From an uncultured Clostridia bacterium (GTDB lineage: Bacteria > Bacillota > Clostridia > TANB77 > CAG-508), in assembly GCA_947624655.1 (NCBI GenBank), contig CANQLH010000002.1, positions 32,666-96,665 of the forward strand: a stretch of DNA of 64,000 nt. Direction: 5' to 3'. Under the pieces are notes generated by a model that was given only the letters and a program-made list of their open reading frames with translations, was not told the DNA's origin and ran no database searches. This document shows positions 32,954 to 41,467 of this stretch, one piece after another. The position numbers were made by a program, and so were the translations under genes. Each line of letters opens with the position of its first letter. The stretch's first letter is position 1.

Positions 32954-33541
32954 ATGGCTGTACTCAGGGCTGAAGGTGTTTTTAAGAATAAGATTATAAA
33001 GCTGTTTATCAAAAATCCTCTTCTTGTAAGGCTTATTAATCCGGAAAAGAATGAAAGTCTTGATGATGTGGCAGAGGTTTTGTTAGGCTTTGAAGGTGTT
33101 GTGGGAGATAAAAAAGTTTACGAACAGGGGCATATTTTTGACCATGACTTTGCGGATGATACGACTATTACCGAAAGGACGTTTATATTTGTGGAGACGC
33201 AGGTGCCTACAGTAAATGTAAACAGTCCTCTTATTGATTTTAATCTTTATATAACTGTTTTTACTTGTCACAGACTTGTAGATTTGTCAGACACAAGTGT
33301 TCCTACGAAAAATGAAATGAAAAAGCTTGGATATATAGGGAACAGGATTGATATTCTATGTGCCGTAATTGATGAAATTCTGAATGGATATGAAAATCTG
33401 GGAATCGGGAGAGTTATGCCGTCAGGCATTAATTTCACAACTATATACAAGCCAAAAGTAGGCTATTACGGAAAACAGTTAAGATATACGGTAAAAGGCT
33501 ATAATGCGGGAAGTGATTTATGTGAGCTTATGGCAGAATAA
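32954..33541 (+). CDS. Neck/tail terminator-type protein
   Basis: The 195-residue protein (MAVLRAEGVFKNKIIKLF...) is mixed alpha/beta. It lies in the connector-to-tail tube interval, where a tail completion or neck protein is expected. Segments such as FIFVETQVPTVNVNSPLIDFNLYITVFTCHRLVD are beta strands, and RIDILCAVIDEILNGYE is a helix, fitting the tail terminator fold. GGAGGTGGGGTT precedes the ATG. The assignment is by order and secondary structure. Confidence 0.5.
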   Translation: MAVLRAEGVFKNKIIKLFIKNPLLVRLINPEKNESLDDVAEVLLGFEGVVGDKKVYEQGHIFDHDFADDTTITERTFIFVETQVPTVNVNSPLIDFNLYITVFTCHRLVDLSDTSVPTKNEMKKLGYIGNRIDILCAVIDEILNGYENLGIGRVMPSGINFTTIYKPKVGYYGKQLRYTVKGYNAGSDLCELMAE

Positions 33542-34298
33542 AGAAATGCTTAAACAGGCGGTCAGAAACAATTCTGTTTTCAGTGAGGGCTTTAATTATA
33601 ATGATAAAATAACTCTATATCCTGTCAGAATAAGAAATTATATAGATTTTTCACTTTATAAAAATTCTATTATCATAAATCAGAAAAGCAGTTTCCCCTC
33701 AAAGGAAATAATCAAAATGTCATACTGGAAATTTCTGACAGAGCTTTCCAAAAGACCTGAGCTGGGAAAGCAATTTGGCGACCCTATGGCAGGTACTTAT
33801 CTGCTTTTTGCTTTAAAGCTTATACAAATGGTTTGCCGGACAAATGAAATAAGTATAAATCAAAGAGAAAAACTTGTCATAAAGGGCTGTGAAATTGACG
33901 ATGAGGGTTTTGACGATTTAAGAAGAATTATAATTATTCAGAACAATATTGATTATGATATTGACAATTATATAAATGCTGATACTGAAAGAGGACTAAG
34001 AAAGGCTGCCGAAAAGCTTAACAGAAACAAGGATAAATCAACATTTGAGGATTACATTGATTCTCTTGCGATATATATGCAGCTTGGTGAAAATGAAATA
34101 GGAAATCTGACTATAAACAAATTCTGGCGATATATCACAAGAATAAATTTAAGGGATAATTTCATTATATGCAGAACAGGCGAAGCTTACGGAACGAAAT
34201 TTAAGGAGCCTATAAAGCATTGGATGAACGCTCCCGATAAAGACAAAAACAAAGATATAAAAACTGACAGAGAGGCTGTAAAACAAAAAATCGGCTGA
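33522..34298 (+). CDS. Hypothetical tail-region protein
   Basis: This protein of about 258 residues is read from GTG 33522 (SLWQNKEMLKQAVRNNS...), overlapping the preceding gene by 20 bases. It is helical and charged (GCEIDDEGFDDLRRIIII) with a C-terminal basic tail. The start is uncertain: an alternative at 33504 overlaps even more. Coupling to the neck gene is likely. Position just before the tail tube gene suggests a tail assembly role. No family is recognised. Confidence 0.5.
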   Translation: MSLWQNKEMLKQAVRNNSVFSEGFNYNDKITLYPVRIRNYIDFSLYKNSIIINQKSSFPSKEIIKMSYWKFLTELSKRPELGKQFGDPMAGTYLLFALKLIQMVCRTNEISINQREKLVIKGCEIDDEGFDDLRRIIIIQNNIDYDIDNYINADTERGLRKAAEKLNRNKDKSTFEDYIDSLAIYMQLGENEIGNLTINKFWRYITRINLRDNFIICRTGEAYGTKFKEPIKHWMNAPDKDKNKDIKTDREAVKQKIG

Positions 34299-34345
34299 CT
34301 CTGTTTTTTTTGTTTTAAATTATAAATTGAAAGGAGAAAAAAATA

Positions 34346-35365
34346 ATGGCGATGCAGAAAAATCAGAAAAAGGAATTTATTATTGGCGTAGCAGATGCTT
34401 TTGCATTTTATAACGGACAGTTACTTTTTTCAGGCGTAACCAACCTGACAACTTCTCTTGAAGTATCTATGGAGGCAAACGACATAAGAGCAGGTAGAGG
34501 AAATAAGCTTGTTTATTCACATAAAAATTCAAGAACCTTAAATGCTACAATAGAAGCAGCAGACTTTAATCTTGAATTTTTCGCTTTACAGACAGGTAAT
34601 TTTATTACAGAGGCTTTCCGTGACGTTTATGAAACCAATGTATGTGTAGACATTGTCGAAGGTATCGGTACTCTTGAAACGCCCCCTGTTGAAGGAACCG
34701 ACGTTTATTGTATACTTCCAAACGGCAATAAGGTGGTTATAAAAGCCAAGGGCAATACAATTGACCTTAAAGACAAGAATGTAACATCAGGTGTCGTAAG
34801 AGCTACATATCTCAAAAATGTATCAACAAGACGTATAACTATTGATACGGAGACACAGCCACTCATTGTAGAGCTTATTCTTAAAGCTGACAAATATGAC
34901 AATGATATAGGCAAGGTAGGCAGCTTACAGATAACAATACCCAGATATCAGGCTGACGGTAACTTCAATTTTGAACTTTCAAATGACGGCACAGCTTCTT
35001 CAAATCTTTCGGGAACAGCTCTTGCGGTTCTTAACGACAAATGCTCGGATGGTAATGAAATTTTAGGTTATGTTGATGAATTTGACACAAAGCAGGAAGC
35101 CCTTGCTGTAAACAGTATTGCGGCTCTGCCAAGCGACCTCAATTTGAAAAAAGATGATACAGTAGAGATTGAAGTGTATGGAATTAAGGGTGCGCCTTAT
35201 GCCAATATTCTTATTGATAATTCTTTATGTGAATTTACTTCTTCCGAACAGGATTATGTAACTGCTGAAGGTGGAGTTATAAAAGCTGTTACGGCAGGAA
35301 CTTCTCTTATTACGGTTGAATACAACGGTATAAAGGACTATATTCAGGTAACTGTAACAGAATAA
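34346..35365 (+). CDS. Major tail (tube) protein with Big_2-like C-terminal domain
   Basis: The 339-residue protein (MAMQKNQKKEFIIGVADA...) has the tail tube pattern: AFAFYNGQLLFSGVTNLTTSLEVSMEANDIRAG, strands with TLNATIEAADFNLEFF, and RRITIDTETQPLIVELIL. The last 90 residues (LKKDDTVEIEVYGIKGAP ... GTSLITVEYNGIKDYIQVTVTE) form a BIG2-type Ig domain, as in lambda gpV-like proteins. It probably polymerises as the tail tube, with the Ig domain exposed and able to bind glycans. Strong GGAG site. It is followed by a terminator, as expected for an abundant structural protein. Confidence 0.8.
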   Translation: MAMQKNQKKEFIIGVADAFAFYNGQLLFSGVTNLTTSLEVSMEANDIRAGRGNKLVYSHKNSRTLNATIEAADFNLEFFALQTGNFITEAFRDVYETNVCVDIVEGIGTLETPPVEGTDVYCILPNGNKVVIKAKGNTIDLKDKNVTSGVVRATYLKNVSTRRITIDTETQPLIVELILKADKYDNDIGKVGSLQITIPRYQADGNFNFELSNDGTASSNLSGTALAVLNDKCSDGNEILGYVDEFDTKQEALAVNSIAALPSDLNLKKDDTVEIEVYGIKGAPYANILIDNSLCEFTSSEQDYVTAEGGVIKAVTAGTSLITVEYNGIKDYIQVTVTE

Positions 35366-35380
35366 TTCTGATATTAATAA

Positions 35381-35420
35381 AACGGGGTGCTGCTTTTATA
35401 GTGGCATTCCGTTTTTTATT
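35381..35420 (+). terminator. Terminator after tail tube gene
   Basis: AACGGGGTGC pairs with GCATTCCGTT (two G.T pairs) and is followed by a T-rich run. It may set the high ratio of tube to downstream proteins. Confidence 0.8.
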
Positions 35421-35438
35421 TTTGAGATGATTTTAAAA

Positions 35439-35621
35439 ATGAAATGTGAATATATGTATAGAAAGACAAATGACAGGACAAAAAGAGAAATGTATTACTG
35501 CCATCGTTTTGATAACAAAATGGACGAAATGGAAAGGCTGTGTCTTTTTCAGAGATATTGTAAGGAAAAAGATGAATACCTGCCCCACAATACAGATAAC
35601 TGTCGTTATGTCAAAGGGTAA
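35439..35621 (+). CDS. Small Cys/His-containing hypothetical protein
   Basis: The protein has about 60 residues (MKCEYMYRKTNDRTKRE...). Its conserved-looking Cys spacing (KCEY, MYYCHRF, RLCLFQRYCKEK, DNCRYVKG) is compatible with a small zinc-binding fold. ATG 35439 is preferred, as KCEY would start the domain; the ribosome binding site (GAGATGA) is weak. It lies between the tail tube terminator and a DUF1064-like gene. The family is not recognised. Confidence 0.5.
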   Translation: MKCEYMYRKTNDRTKREMYYCHRFDNKMDEMERLCLFQRYCKEKDEYLPHNTDNCRYVKG

Positions 35622-35641
35622 AACTATATTATTAAAAAGAA

Positions 35642-36091
35642 ATGCGTACAAAATTTAATGTTGACAAAAATAAAACAGACAGAACTTATGAGGGAATTGT
35701 TTTTGATTCTAAGCTTGAAATGAGGTTTTACAGAGATGTTGTTTGCCCGAAAATTAAAAACGGAGAAATAACAGATTATGAACTTCAAAAGCCTTATCTC
35801 TTGCAGGATAAATTTTACCATAACGGTAAAACAATAAGAGCCATAGTCTATACTGCTGACTTTTGGCTTCGATATGCAGACGGACATGAGGAAGTAATTG
35901 ACACAAAGGGCTTTGCCGACAGCACCGCCCTATTAAAGCGAAAACTTTTCTGGTTTAAATATCCTAATATAAATTACAAATGGATATGTTATTCCAAAAC
36001 AGATGGGGGTTGGTGCGACTATGATTATGTAAAAAAGCAAAGGTCGTTAAGAAAGGTTAAAAATAAAAAGGGAGAAAAAAATGGATTATAA
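35642..36091 (+). CDS. DUF1064-like nuclease-fold protein
   Basis: The 149-residue protein has the DUF1064 pattern: TYEGIVFDSKLEMRFYRDVV, IKNGEITDYELQKPYLLQDKF, then AIVYTADFWLRYADGHEEVIDTKGF and YKWICYS. E/D-xK residues (EVIDTKG) fit a VRR/PD-(D/E)XK-like nuclease. In other phages DUF1064 genes lie in replication regions, so its place in the tail module is odd. It overlaps the next gene by 11 bases. The role in this phage is unknown. Confidence 0.75.
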   Translation: MRTKFNVDKNKTDRTYEGIVFDSKLEMRFYRDVVCPKIKNGEITDYELQKPYLLQDKFYHNGKTIRAIVYTADFWLRYADGHEEVIDTKGFADSTALLKRKLFWFKYPNINYKWICYSKTDGGWCDYDYVKKQRSLRKVKNKKGEKNGL

Positions 36092-36839
36092 TTTAAATGT
36101 AAATGATATGAACGTGACCTATAAAAAGAGACTTAACGTATATGAAGCAGTTTTAATGACAGATGAGGTTGTTAAAGGCTGCTTTGTTATCAATAAAGAT
36201 ACAAAAGAAGAAGAATATAAACCGGCGCTTTTTGATTATAGTATGAAAGCAGCAATTGTGCGCCATTACAGTAACTACGCCGACAGACTGAAGATTTTTC
36301 TTGCTCCTTATTTTAAGAATGATGAGGAGGGTCTTGCACAGGAAATAGGTAATGCCGAACGTCTTTATGATTTCTGTATGTCAAATATAAGTCTTGAAAA
36401 GCAGGATATTAAAAATCTTGGTATCGACGAAAATCAGGTTGAATCAATAATAAATGCGGCAAAAGAGGAATTAAGACATGAGATAAGAATAATTGAAAAC
36501 TGTGCTCCCGTCAATCTGCTTATGGAAAGATTTGATGAAAGTGTAGGTAAACTCACGGAAGGTCTTTCGGGTGTTCTATCTGCTTTTAATGAGGGTTTGG
36601 GGAGTGCTGATGTCCGGTCATTTATGGACAGGCTTGCAAAACAGGCAGAACCAGAATATATTGTAAAAGCTTATCTTGAAAGTGACGAGAAAAAGAGATT
36701 GGATAAGGAGCTTGAAAAGGTACGTAGAGAAAAAGATAGGCGCGCAAAGAATTATTCTGCCAATAAAAAAAATAACGGCGGGAAATATAAAAAGGAGAAT
36801 AAAAATATAATCCCTATGAGAGATTTTAAAAAATTCTGA
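36081..36839 (+). CDS. Tail assembly protein candidate
   Basis: This 252-residue, mostly helical protein (MDYNLNVNDMNVTYKKRL...) has a highly basic C-terminus (KELEKVRREKDRRAKNYSANKK). It sits two genes before the tape measure, where tail assembly chaperones are encoded. No slippery frameshift site is evident, and no second frame continues it. The start overlaps the preceding gene, so translation is coupled. The chaperone role is inferred only from position. Confidence 0.45.
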   Translation: MDYNLNVNDMNVTYKKRLNVYEAVLMTDEVVKGCFVINKDTKEEEYKPALFDYSMKAAIVRHYSNYADRLKIFLAPYFKNDEEGLAQEIGNAERLYDFCMSNISLEKQDIKNLGIDENQVESIINAAKEELRHEIRIIENCAPVNLLMERFDESVGKLTEGLSGVLSAFNEGLGSADVRSFMDRLAKQAEPEYIVKAYLESDEKKRLDKELEKVRREKDRRAKNYSANKKNNGGKYKKENKNIIPMRDFKKF

Positions 36840-36852
36840 GAGGTTATAAAAT

Positions 36853-37305
36853 ATGGCAAAAACTTGCAAATCTATTTCAGAGCTTCATAATGCAATACTG
36901 AAAAAAGCACAAAAGGCTGTTGAAGCAACAAGAAATGAAATATATAATACCATAAGCGATTATATAATGGCTTGGTATGGTGACTACTCCCCTACTATGT
37001 ATGAAAGGACACATAAATTTGCCGAAAGTCTTGTTAAGCTTGATGCAGTTATAAATGGCAGCAGTATTTCGGCAGAAGTTAAAATAGATGAAGGCTATCT
37101 TGCAGGTACTTATTCTACGGGAAATAATCCTACAGGCCGAAATGTAGCAGAGACGGCCGCCACCGGATATCACGGTGCAAGGGGTGTAGGTTTCCACGCT
37201 GTCGCGGGAAATGTAAGGTTTTGGCAGGAAGCTATAGACAGTATGGGCGGCATAGATGGAATAAAAGCAAAACTCATTGGTAATATGAAAAAATATGGAC
37301 TTTGA
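36853..37305 (+). CDS. Tail component, HK97 gp10-like
   Basis: The 150-residue protein (MAKTCKSISELHNAILKK...) has an amphipathic N-terminal helix followed by WYGDYSPTMYERTHKFAESLVK, the pattern of gp10/minor tail completion proteins in Clostridia phages (Y-x-P-x-x-Y-x-R-T). Gly-rich ATGYHGARGVGFHAV is followed by WQEAIDSMGG. It lies directly before the tape-measure gene and the two minus-strand RNA units. Function assignment is moderate. Confidence 0.6.
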   Translation: MAKTCKSISELHNAILKKAQKAVEATRNEIYNTISDYIMAWYGDYSPTMYERTHKFAESLVKLDAVINGSSISAEVKIDEGYLAGTYSTGNNPTGRNVAETAATGYHGARGVGFHAVAGNVRFWQEAIDSMGGIDGIKAKLIGNMKKYGL

Positions 37306-37316
37306 AAGGCTACAAA

Positions 37317-37382
37317 TTAAAAGTGAGCCGGACGCATCCGACTCACTTAGGCCAAGTCCGTAAACATTAGCCGCACTCCACT
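37317..37382 (-). ncRNA. Minus-strand small RNA 1
   Basis: A minus-strand promoter (37389-37417) is followed about 35 bases later by a perfect 12-bp hairpin (37321-37348, loop TGCG) and TTTTAATTT. That gives a transcript of about 65-70 bases. It contains GGAG and a six-codon frame MFTDLA, which could be a leader peptide. It runs opposite to all late genes. Confidence 0.6.
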
Positions 37383-37388
37383 GTTATT

Positions 37389-37417
37389 ATTTTACCATAT
37401 TCTTCTAAGAATGTCAA
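37389..37417 (-). promoter_or_regulatory. Promoter of small RNA 1
   Basis: TTGACA and TAAAAT lie on the minus strand, 17 bases apart. Confidence 0.8.
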
Positions 37418-37454
37418 GTCTTTGTAATTATTTTATTTAATTTGGTGATAATGG

Positions 37455-37592
37455 AAAAAAATATAAGCCCTTGCTTACTTTTGGTAAACAAGGGCTTATT
37501 CTTATGTATAAGTTAAGTTTTGACCTTTTCCCTTTTAACTATATCCCTTGAATTATACATAAGAAAAAAAACAGATTAAATATTTTAAAACC
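37455..37592 (-). ncRNA. Minus-strand small RNA 2
   Basis: A minus-strand promoter (37599-37627) precedes a region that folds into an 11-bp stem (CTTATGTATAA with TTATACATAAG) enclosing AGTTAA/TTAACT. It then meets a terminator in which ATAAGCCCTTG pairs with CAAGGGCTTAT (37463-37499), followed by ATATTTTTTT. Expected length is about 135 bases. No open frame of note is seen. Confidence 0.6.
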
Positions 37593-37598
37593 AATATT

Positions 37599-37627
37599 AT
37601 TCTACATCAATTAATAGCATTTGTCAA
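37599..37627 (-). promoter_or_regulatory. Promoter of small RNA 2
   Basis: TTGACA and TAGAAT lie on the minus strand, 17 bases apart, ending just upstream of the tape-measure start. Convergence with tape-measure transcription is possible. Confidence 0.75.
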
Positions 37628-37674
37628 CCATAAATGTAAAAAAATTCCATATTTTCCAAAAAGGAAGTGATGAT

Positions 37675-39591
37675 TTGTCAGATTTTAATGTCCAGATAGG
37701 AGCAACACTTGATACTGATGCTTTAAATAATATAAAAACTCAGATTTCAGATACACCAATAAGTCTAAAAAATGTTTCTTTGGATGATTCTGTAATAAAA
37801 AAAATTAAAAGCTCACTAAAAGATACGGTCAGTAAAATACCTAATGTCGGAAAGAATGATTCCACCAAAACAACGTCAAAGCAGATAGGTGCTGAAAATA
37901 AGCGTATTGAAACGCAGATTAATCGGAGAAAAAAGCTTTTAAACGAAGTAGAATATAAGCTTGATGTTAAAGAATATGATACTAAATATAACAAACTCAA
38001 TTCAAAATTGGGTAATTATATTTCAGGAACGCCCGAATATGAAAATGCTTCAAAAGCTGTACAAAATGTCAGGACAAATATTGATTCTCTGAAAAAAGCT
38101 ATAACAAGCGGAGGTTCAGAAGTACAAAAGGTTGAAGCTGTTAAACGTGCGTACGATGAATTAACAAGGTCTGTAAGACTTGCGGAAAATGAAATGTCTT
38201 CTTTAAGCTCTGTGCAGGACAAAGCAGTTTCGACAACTTCTCTCGCAAGAACACAAAAAAGCTTTGCAGAATATTGGAACAGAAATACAAAAGCTCTAAG
38301 AAAGTATAGAGCCGAATATGAAAGGCTTGAAGAACAGCTTGGCAATATTCATACAGAAGCACAACACAAGCAGTTTAAAACTGATTTTATTGGCTTACAA
38401 ACAGAAATTGCCAAGAATGGCGATTTAGGACTTAGTCCTTATGACCAGTTAAAACAGTCATTTAGCAGAATAGCCCAGTTTGCAGGTATTTACAATGTTC
38501 AGACTGAAGCCCTTAAATATGCCGACCAAATAATAAGAAATATAGTTGATGTAGATTCGGCTATGACTGAGCTTAAAAAAGTATCTGATATAACGGACAA
38601 TCAGATAAGCGGATTCTTTAAAAATGCTACAGCTCAAACACAAAAATACGGAGCAACTCTTACAGATGTTATAAATTCAACTGCCGATTGGAGCAGACTT
38701 GGCTATAATTTAAAGGAGAGTCAGGAGCTTACAGAGGCATCACTTCTTTATCATAATGTCGGTGACAATATGACTATGGAGGACGTAAATGAAAACCTTA
38801 TAAGCACCTTACAGGGCTTTCAGCTTGACAGCTCCCAAGCTACAGCAATTATAGACAAGATAAATGAGGTTGCAAATAATTTTGCCATTGATTCAAAAGG
38901 AATAGGCGACGCTCTTAAAAAAAGTGCTGCTTCATTTAACACGGCCAATACAGACTTGTCACAGGCTATAGCTCTTATTACGGCAACAAATACCGTCATC
39001 CAAGACCCAGATGTTGTCGGTAATATGTGGAAAACTGTGTCTATGAGGATAAGGGGTGCCAAAACAGAGCTTGAAGAAGCCGGTGAAGACACTGAAGGAA
39101 TGGTAGAATCTACGTCCGAACTCAGAGATATGGTTAAGCAGATGACAGGCTTTGACATAATGGTTGATGAAAATACTTTTAAAAATCTGTATGAAATCGT
39201 CATAGGAATAGGCGAAAAATGGAATGAATTAAGTGACATCAATCAGGCAAGTCTCCTCGAAGCCTTAGCAGGAAAACGTCAGGGCAACGCTCTTGCAGCG
39301 ACACTTCAGAACATAGATATACTTAAAGAAGCCTATCAGACAGCCATAGACAGCGAGGGCAGCGCAGAAAGAGAAAATGCTAAATATCAGGAAAGTATAC
39401 AGTATTCAATTGATAAAACAAAAGCGAGCTTTCAGGAGCTTTCAAATGATATTATAGGCTCAGATTTTGCAAAGGGCTTTGTAGACGCGGGAAATACTGT
39501 TATAAACATATTTGACGAAATTGTAAAGCACATAGGAACGGTAAATACAGCTCTTATAGGTTTTGCAGGATTCAAATTATTTCGCAGTGGT
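37675..39591 (+). CDS. Tail tape-measure protein, exon 1
   Basis: These 639 codons form the N-terminal part of the tape measure, which fixes tail length and is injected with DNA. TTG 37675 (SDFNVQIGATLDTD...) is chosen since AAGGAAGTGATGAT precedes it; an in-frame TTG at 37621 has no ribosome site. The TP901-type core is recognisable: DSAMTELKKVSDITDN, STADWSRLGYNLKESQELTE, TTLQGF-like STLQGFQLDSS, and SLLEALAGKRQGNALAATLQN. The reading frame continues 27 codons past the predicted splice site and stops at 39672, with no homology-like sequence there. The exon ends with codon GGT (FKLFRSG), then intron 39592-44443. Confidence 0.85.
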
Positions 39592-40045
39592 AGAGCAAAT
39601 AGCTTTAATTTAGAATTTAACATAGAGTGTGCCACTGACCGACTTAGCCGTGAGGCGAGCGAGGCGGCATAAGCCGCCAAGGGTCGGTATAGTTAAAGTG
39701 TGAGAAAATGGTCTTTATGAACAAATTTCATAAGATAAGTGCTTTTGACGGCACTTCGGGAAATCTTCGTGAGATATATCACAAATATGCCTGTTACCAA
39801 ACTCTGTCGGAAACGGCAGAGTGGCAAGTGTGAAAGCACAAGGTAAGGTAAAAACACAGGCATAGAGACAATCCGCAGGTGACAGTCCTAAGTCAGAAAA
39901 AAATGATATGGACTAACCTCATCGAGCAGCAATCACTGGTGGATAAATATATTCATCAAGGTATGCTCAGAGACTTGCAGCACAGCAAGGATAAAAAGTC
40001 AAGCCGAATCGTCAATCGGTGTGCGTAGAGACGGTAATTCAGCCG
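39592..40045 (+). ncRNA. Group I intron ribozyme core
   Basis: Readable elements in order are as follows. P2: ACCGAC/GTCGGT, with an apical GGCGGC-ATAA-GCCGCC. P3: GTGCT (39739-39743) with AGCAC (39979-39983). P-like: TTCGGGAAA. A CG-GAAA-CG capped hairpin (39802-39821). Q-like: AATCCGCAG (39870-39878). The 11-nt receptor: CCTAAG (39887-39892) with TATGG (39907-39911). R-like: GCTCAGAGACTT. P7: GACTT (39972-39976) with AAGTC (39996-40000). P9-type hairpins (CCGA/TCGG, ACGG/CCGT) follow. This topology is specific to group I introns with peripheral tetraloop-receptor contact. Confidence 0.88.
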
Positions 40046-40438
40046 TTTGGTGAAAGAATAAAATTTTAAAAAAAATAAAACAAAAAAAGAGTATATATAA
40101 GTGAACGTACTTCAACAACCTTCGGGATTGAGGTCTTAAGGCTACAATGTTCTTCGGACTTGTAGCCCACAAAAATAAAACAAGGTGCATCTCAGCCATA
40201 AATGAGAGTTTTAAAAAGGCTAACATGGTCATATTCACGCATATGCCAAGCATTCATAAACAGTATACTGTTAAAAAGTTCTTGATAAAACCCGTATTTC
40301 TTGTGTATAATAATTGTAATCTTTATATATAAAAATATAAGTTTTAAATGTAATGGTAATAATTACCTATAGGAGAATATTAATGTTAAAAATGTCAAAA
40401 TAGACATAATTTTAAGATTATTTTTGTGTATTTTGTCA
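40046..40438 (+). other. Intron spacer between ribozyme and cargo
   Basis: There is no credible gene. A strong hairpin pairs GGCTACAA (40140-40147) with TTGTAGCC (40160-40167) around TTCTTCGG, preceded by a smaller CAACC-TTCGG-type stem. The region could be the remnant of an insertion element joined to the intron, but I found no coding trace of a transposase. Confidence 0.4.
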
Positions 40439-40618
40439 TTGACAGATATATAATATTTTGATAAAATAATACTTAAATACATAAGGGTACCGTAGACAGT
40501 AGGTTGTTTAGCTATAAAATCCTACCGAGGTAAGGCAATAAACTAAAATAATTTATCCCGACCTCGTAAAAAGGTTGGGATTTTTTGATGGCAAAACACA
40601 TATATTAATTAGGAGATT
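40439..40618 (+). promoter_or_regulatory. Promoter plus L10-leader-like transcription attenuator
   Basis: TTGACA-17-TAAAAT (40439-40467) starts a short leader. It contains TACC-GTAGACA-GTAGG (40488-40503) pairing with CCTAC-CGA-GGTA (40521-40532), which leaves an asymmetric internal loop. Sequence and shape match what I recall of the ribosomal L10 leader motif. ATCCCGACCT (40555-40564) and AGGTTGGGAT (40572-40581) with six T form a terminator. CGAGGT (40526-40531) can instead pair with ACCTCG (40561-40566) as antiterminator. Protein binding to the first helix would favour termination. Confidence 0.72.
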
Positions 40619-41146
40619 ATGAGTAGGATGACCCCTTATACCTCACAGCACGCCGTAATGCATGTCTCAAATAAAGAAAAAGATAAACCTCAGTCACAAA
40701 CATATACCAAATCTAATAAAGACAATTTTATTGATTGGTCTGAATTTGGGCGCATGATTCTTAGTTGGTTTGTGAGTGGCTTTGTTATATTTGTTATATT
40801 ATTAATTCTGACAATGGCTGATAAATCGACTGACTTATGGAAGGACACAATTCTTCGAATTGATACTATAAGTTTGTTCTTTTCATTAGTTTTATCTGCT
40901 ACATTAGAACAAGTTTGGAATAATAAAAAACAAATAAAATACAAGATTACTCAAATTGGGGAACTGATTTTATCAACTTTAGGATTAATTATGTATCTAA
41001 CATATTCTCTATGGAATATATATGATCCATGTAATCCTTATTTTACAAATCAGTTTGCAATAAACTTGATATATATTATCATCAGCACTGTTTTTGTAAT
41101 TATTGGTTTCTTAATAAGAGCTATTGTAGAAAAGGAGGAAACATAA
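40619..41146 (+). CDS. Intron cargo: four-helix membrane protein
   Basis: This 175-residue protein has a polar N-terminus of about 45 residues and four predicted membrane helices: about 47-68 (ILSWFVSGFVIFVILLIL), 82-98 (SLFFSLVLSATLEQV), 113-132 (LILSTLGLIMYLTYSLW) and 148-170 (NLIYIIISTVFVIIGFLI). AGGAG lies close to ATG 40619; ATG 40628 is an alternative. It is the first gene of an operon controlled by the L10-leader-like attenuator inside the intron. The next gene starts directly at its stop. The family is not recognised. Membrane effectors in small operons are common in phage-encoded exclusion systems, which is only a hypothesis here. Confidence 0.7.
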   Translation: MSRMTPYTSQHAVMHVSNKEKDKPQSQTYTKSNKDNFIDWSEFGRMILSWFVSGFVIFVILLILTMADKSTDLWKDTILRIDTISLFFSLVLSATLEQVWNNKKQIKYKITQIGELILSTLGLIMYLTYSLWNIYDPCNPYFTNQFAINLIYIIISTVFVIIGFLIRAIVEKEET

Positions 41147-41467
41147 ATGATTCTTTTGACATTAAGCATAATATCATTGGTAATTTTATTAGTTGTGCAA
41201 ATCTGTATAATAGGTTATCATGCTTATCTTTTTAAGAAGAATCATAAGCATAATTGGGATAAAAGTCAATATTCGACCACAACGATTGAACATAGCGAAA
41301 AAATTATTCAAGCTATCGAATCTGGAAAAATAAAAAAGCAACTAATTGAAAATGATGCCCCTATATATAATAGCAATAAAGCCATGAGTCAATACGTAAA
41401 ATTCGTGGATAATTCTCCTATTTACAGAGAAATTTCTGCCTTAAAAGGAGGCCGATATTATGGATAA
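41147..41467 (+). CDS. Intron cargo: single-helix membrane protein
   Basis: This 106-residue protein starts with one transmembrane helix (LLTLSIISLVILLVVQICIIG) followed by a basic stop-transfer KKNHKHNW and a soluble cytoplasmic part of about 70 residues (TTTIEHSEKIIQAIESGKIKKQL). ATG follows the stop of the previous gene without a gap, with GGAGGAA inside the end of that gene. The last bases overlap the next gene by 8. Tight packing suggests that the three products form one complex. No family was recognised. Confidence 0.7.
   Translation: MILLTLSIISLVILLVVQICIIGYHAYLFKKNHKHNWDKSQYSTTTIEHSEKIIQAIESGKIKKQLIENDAPIYNSNKAMSQYVKFVDNSPIYREISALKGGRYYG

Noticed and set aside
37621..37674. TTG at 37621 as tape-measure start
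   Set aside because: It lies in the minus-strand promoter region without a ribosome site. TTG 37675 has AAGGAAGTGAT upstream.
39627..39631. GTGTG as 5' end of a group II intron
   Set aside because: It fits the GUGYG start, but no domain V is visible. The ribozyme shows group I P3/P7 topology, and P1/P10 pairing gives different, in-frame splice sites.
40147..40332. 61-codon frame after the ribozyme core
   Set aside because: No ribosome site, starts inside a stable hairpin, and has no protein-like pattern.
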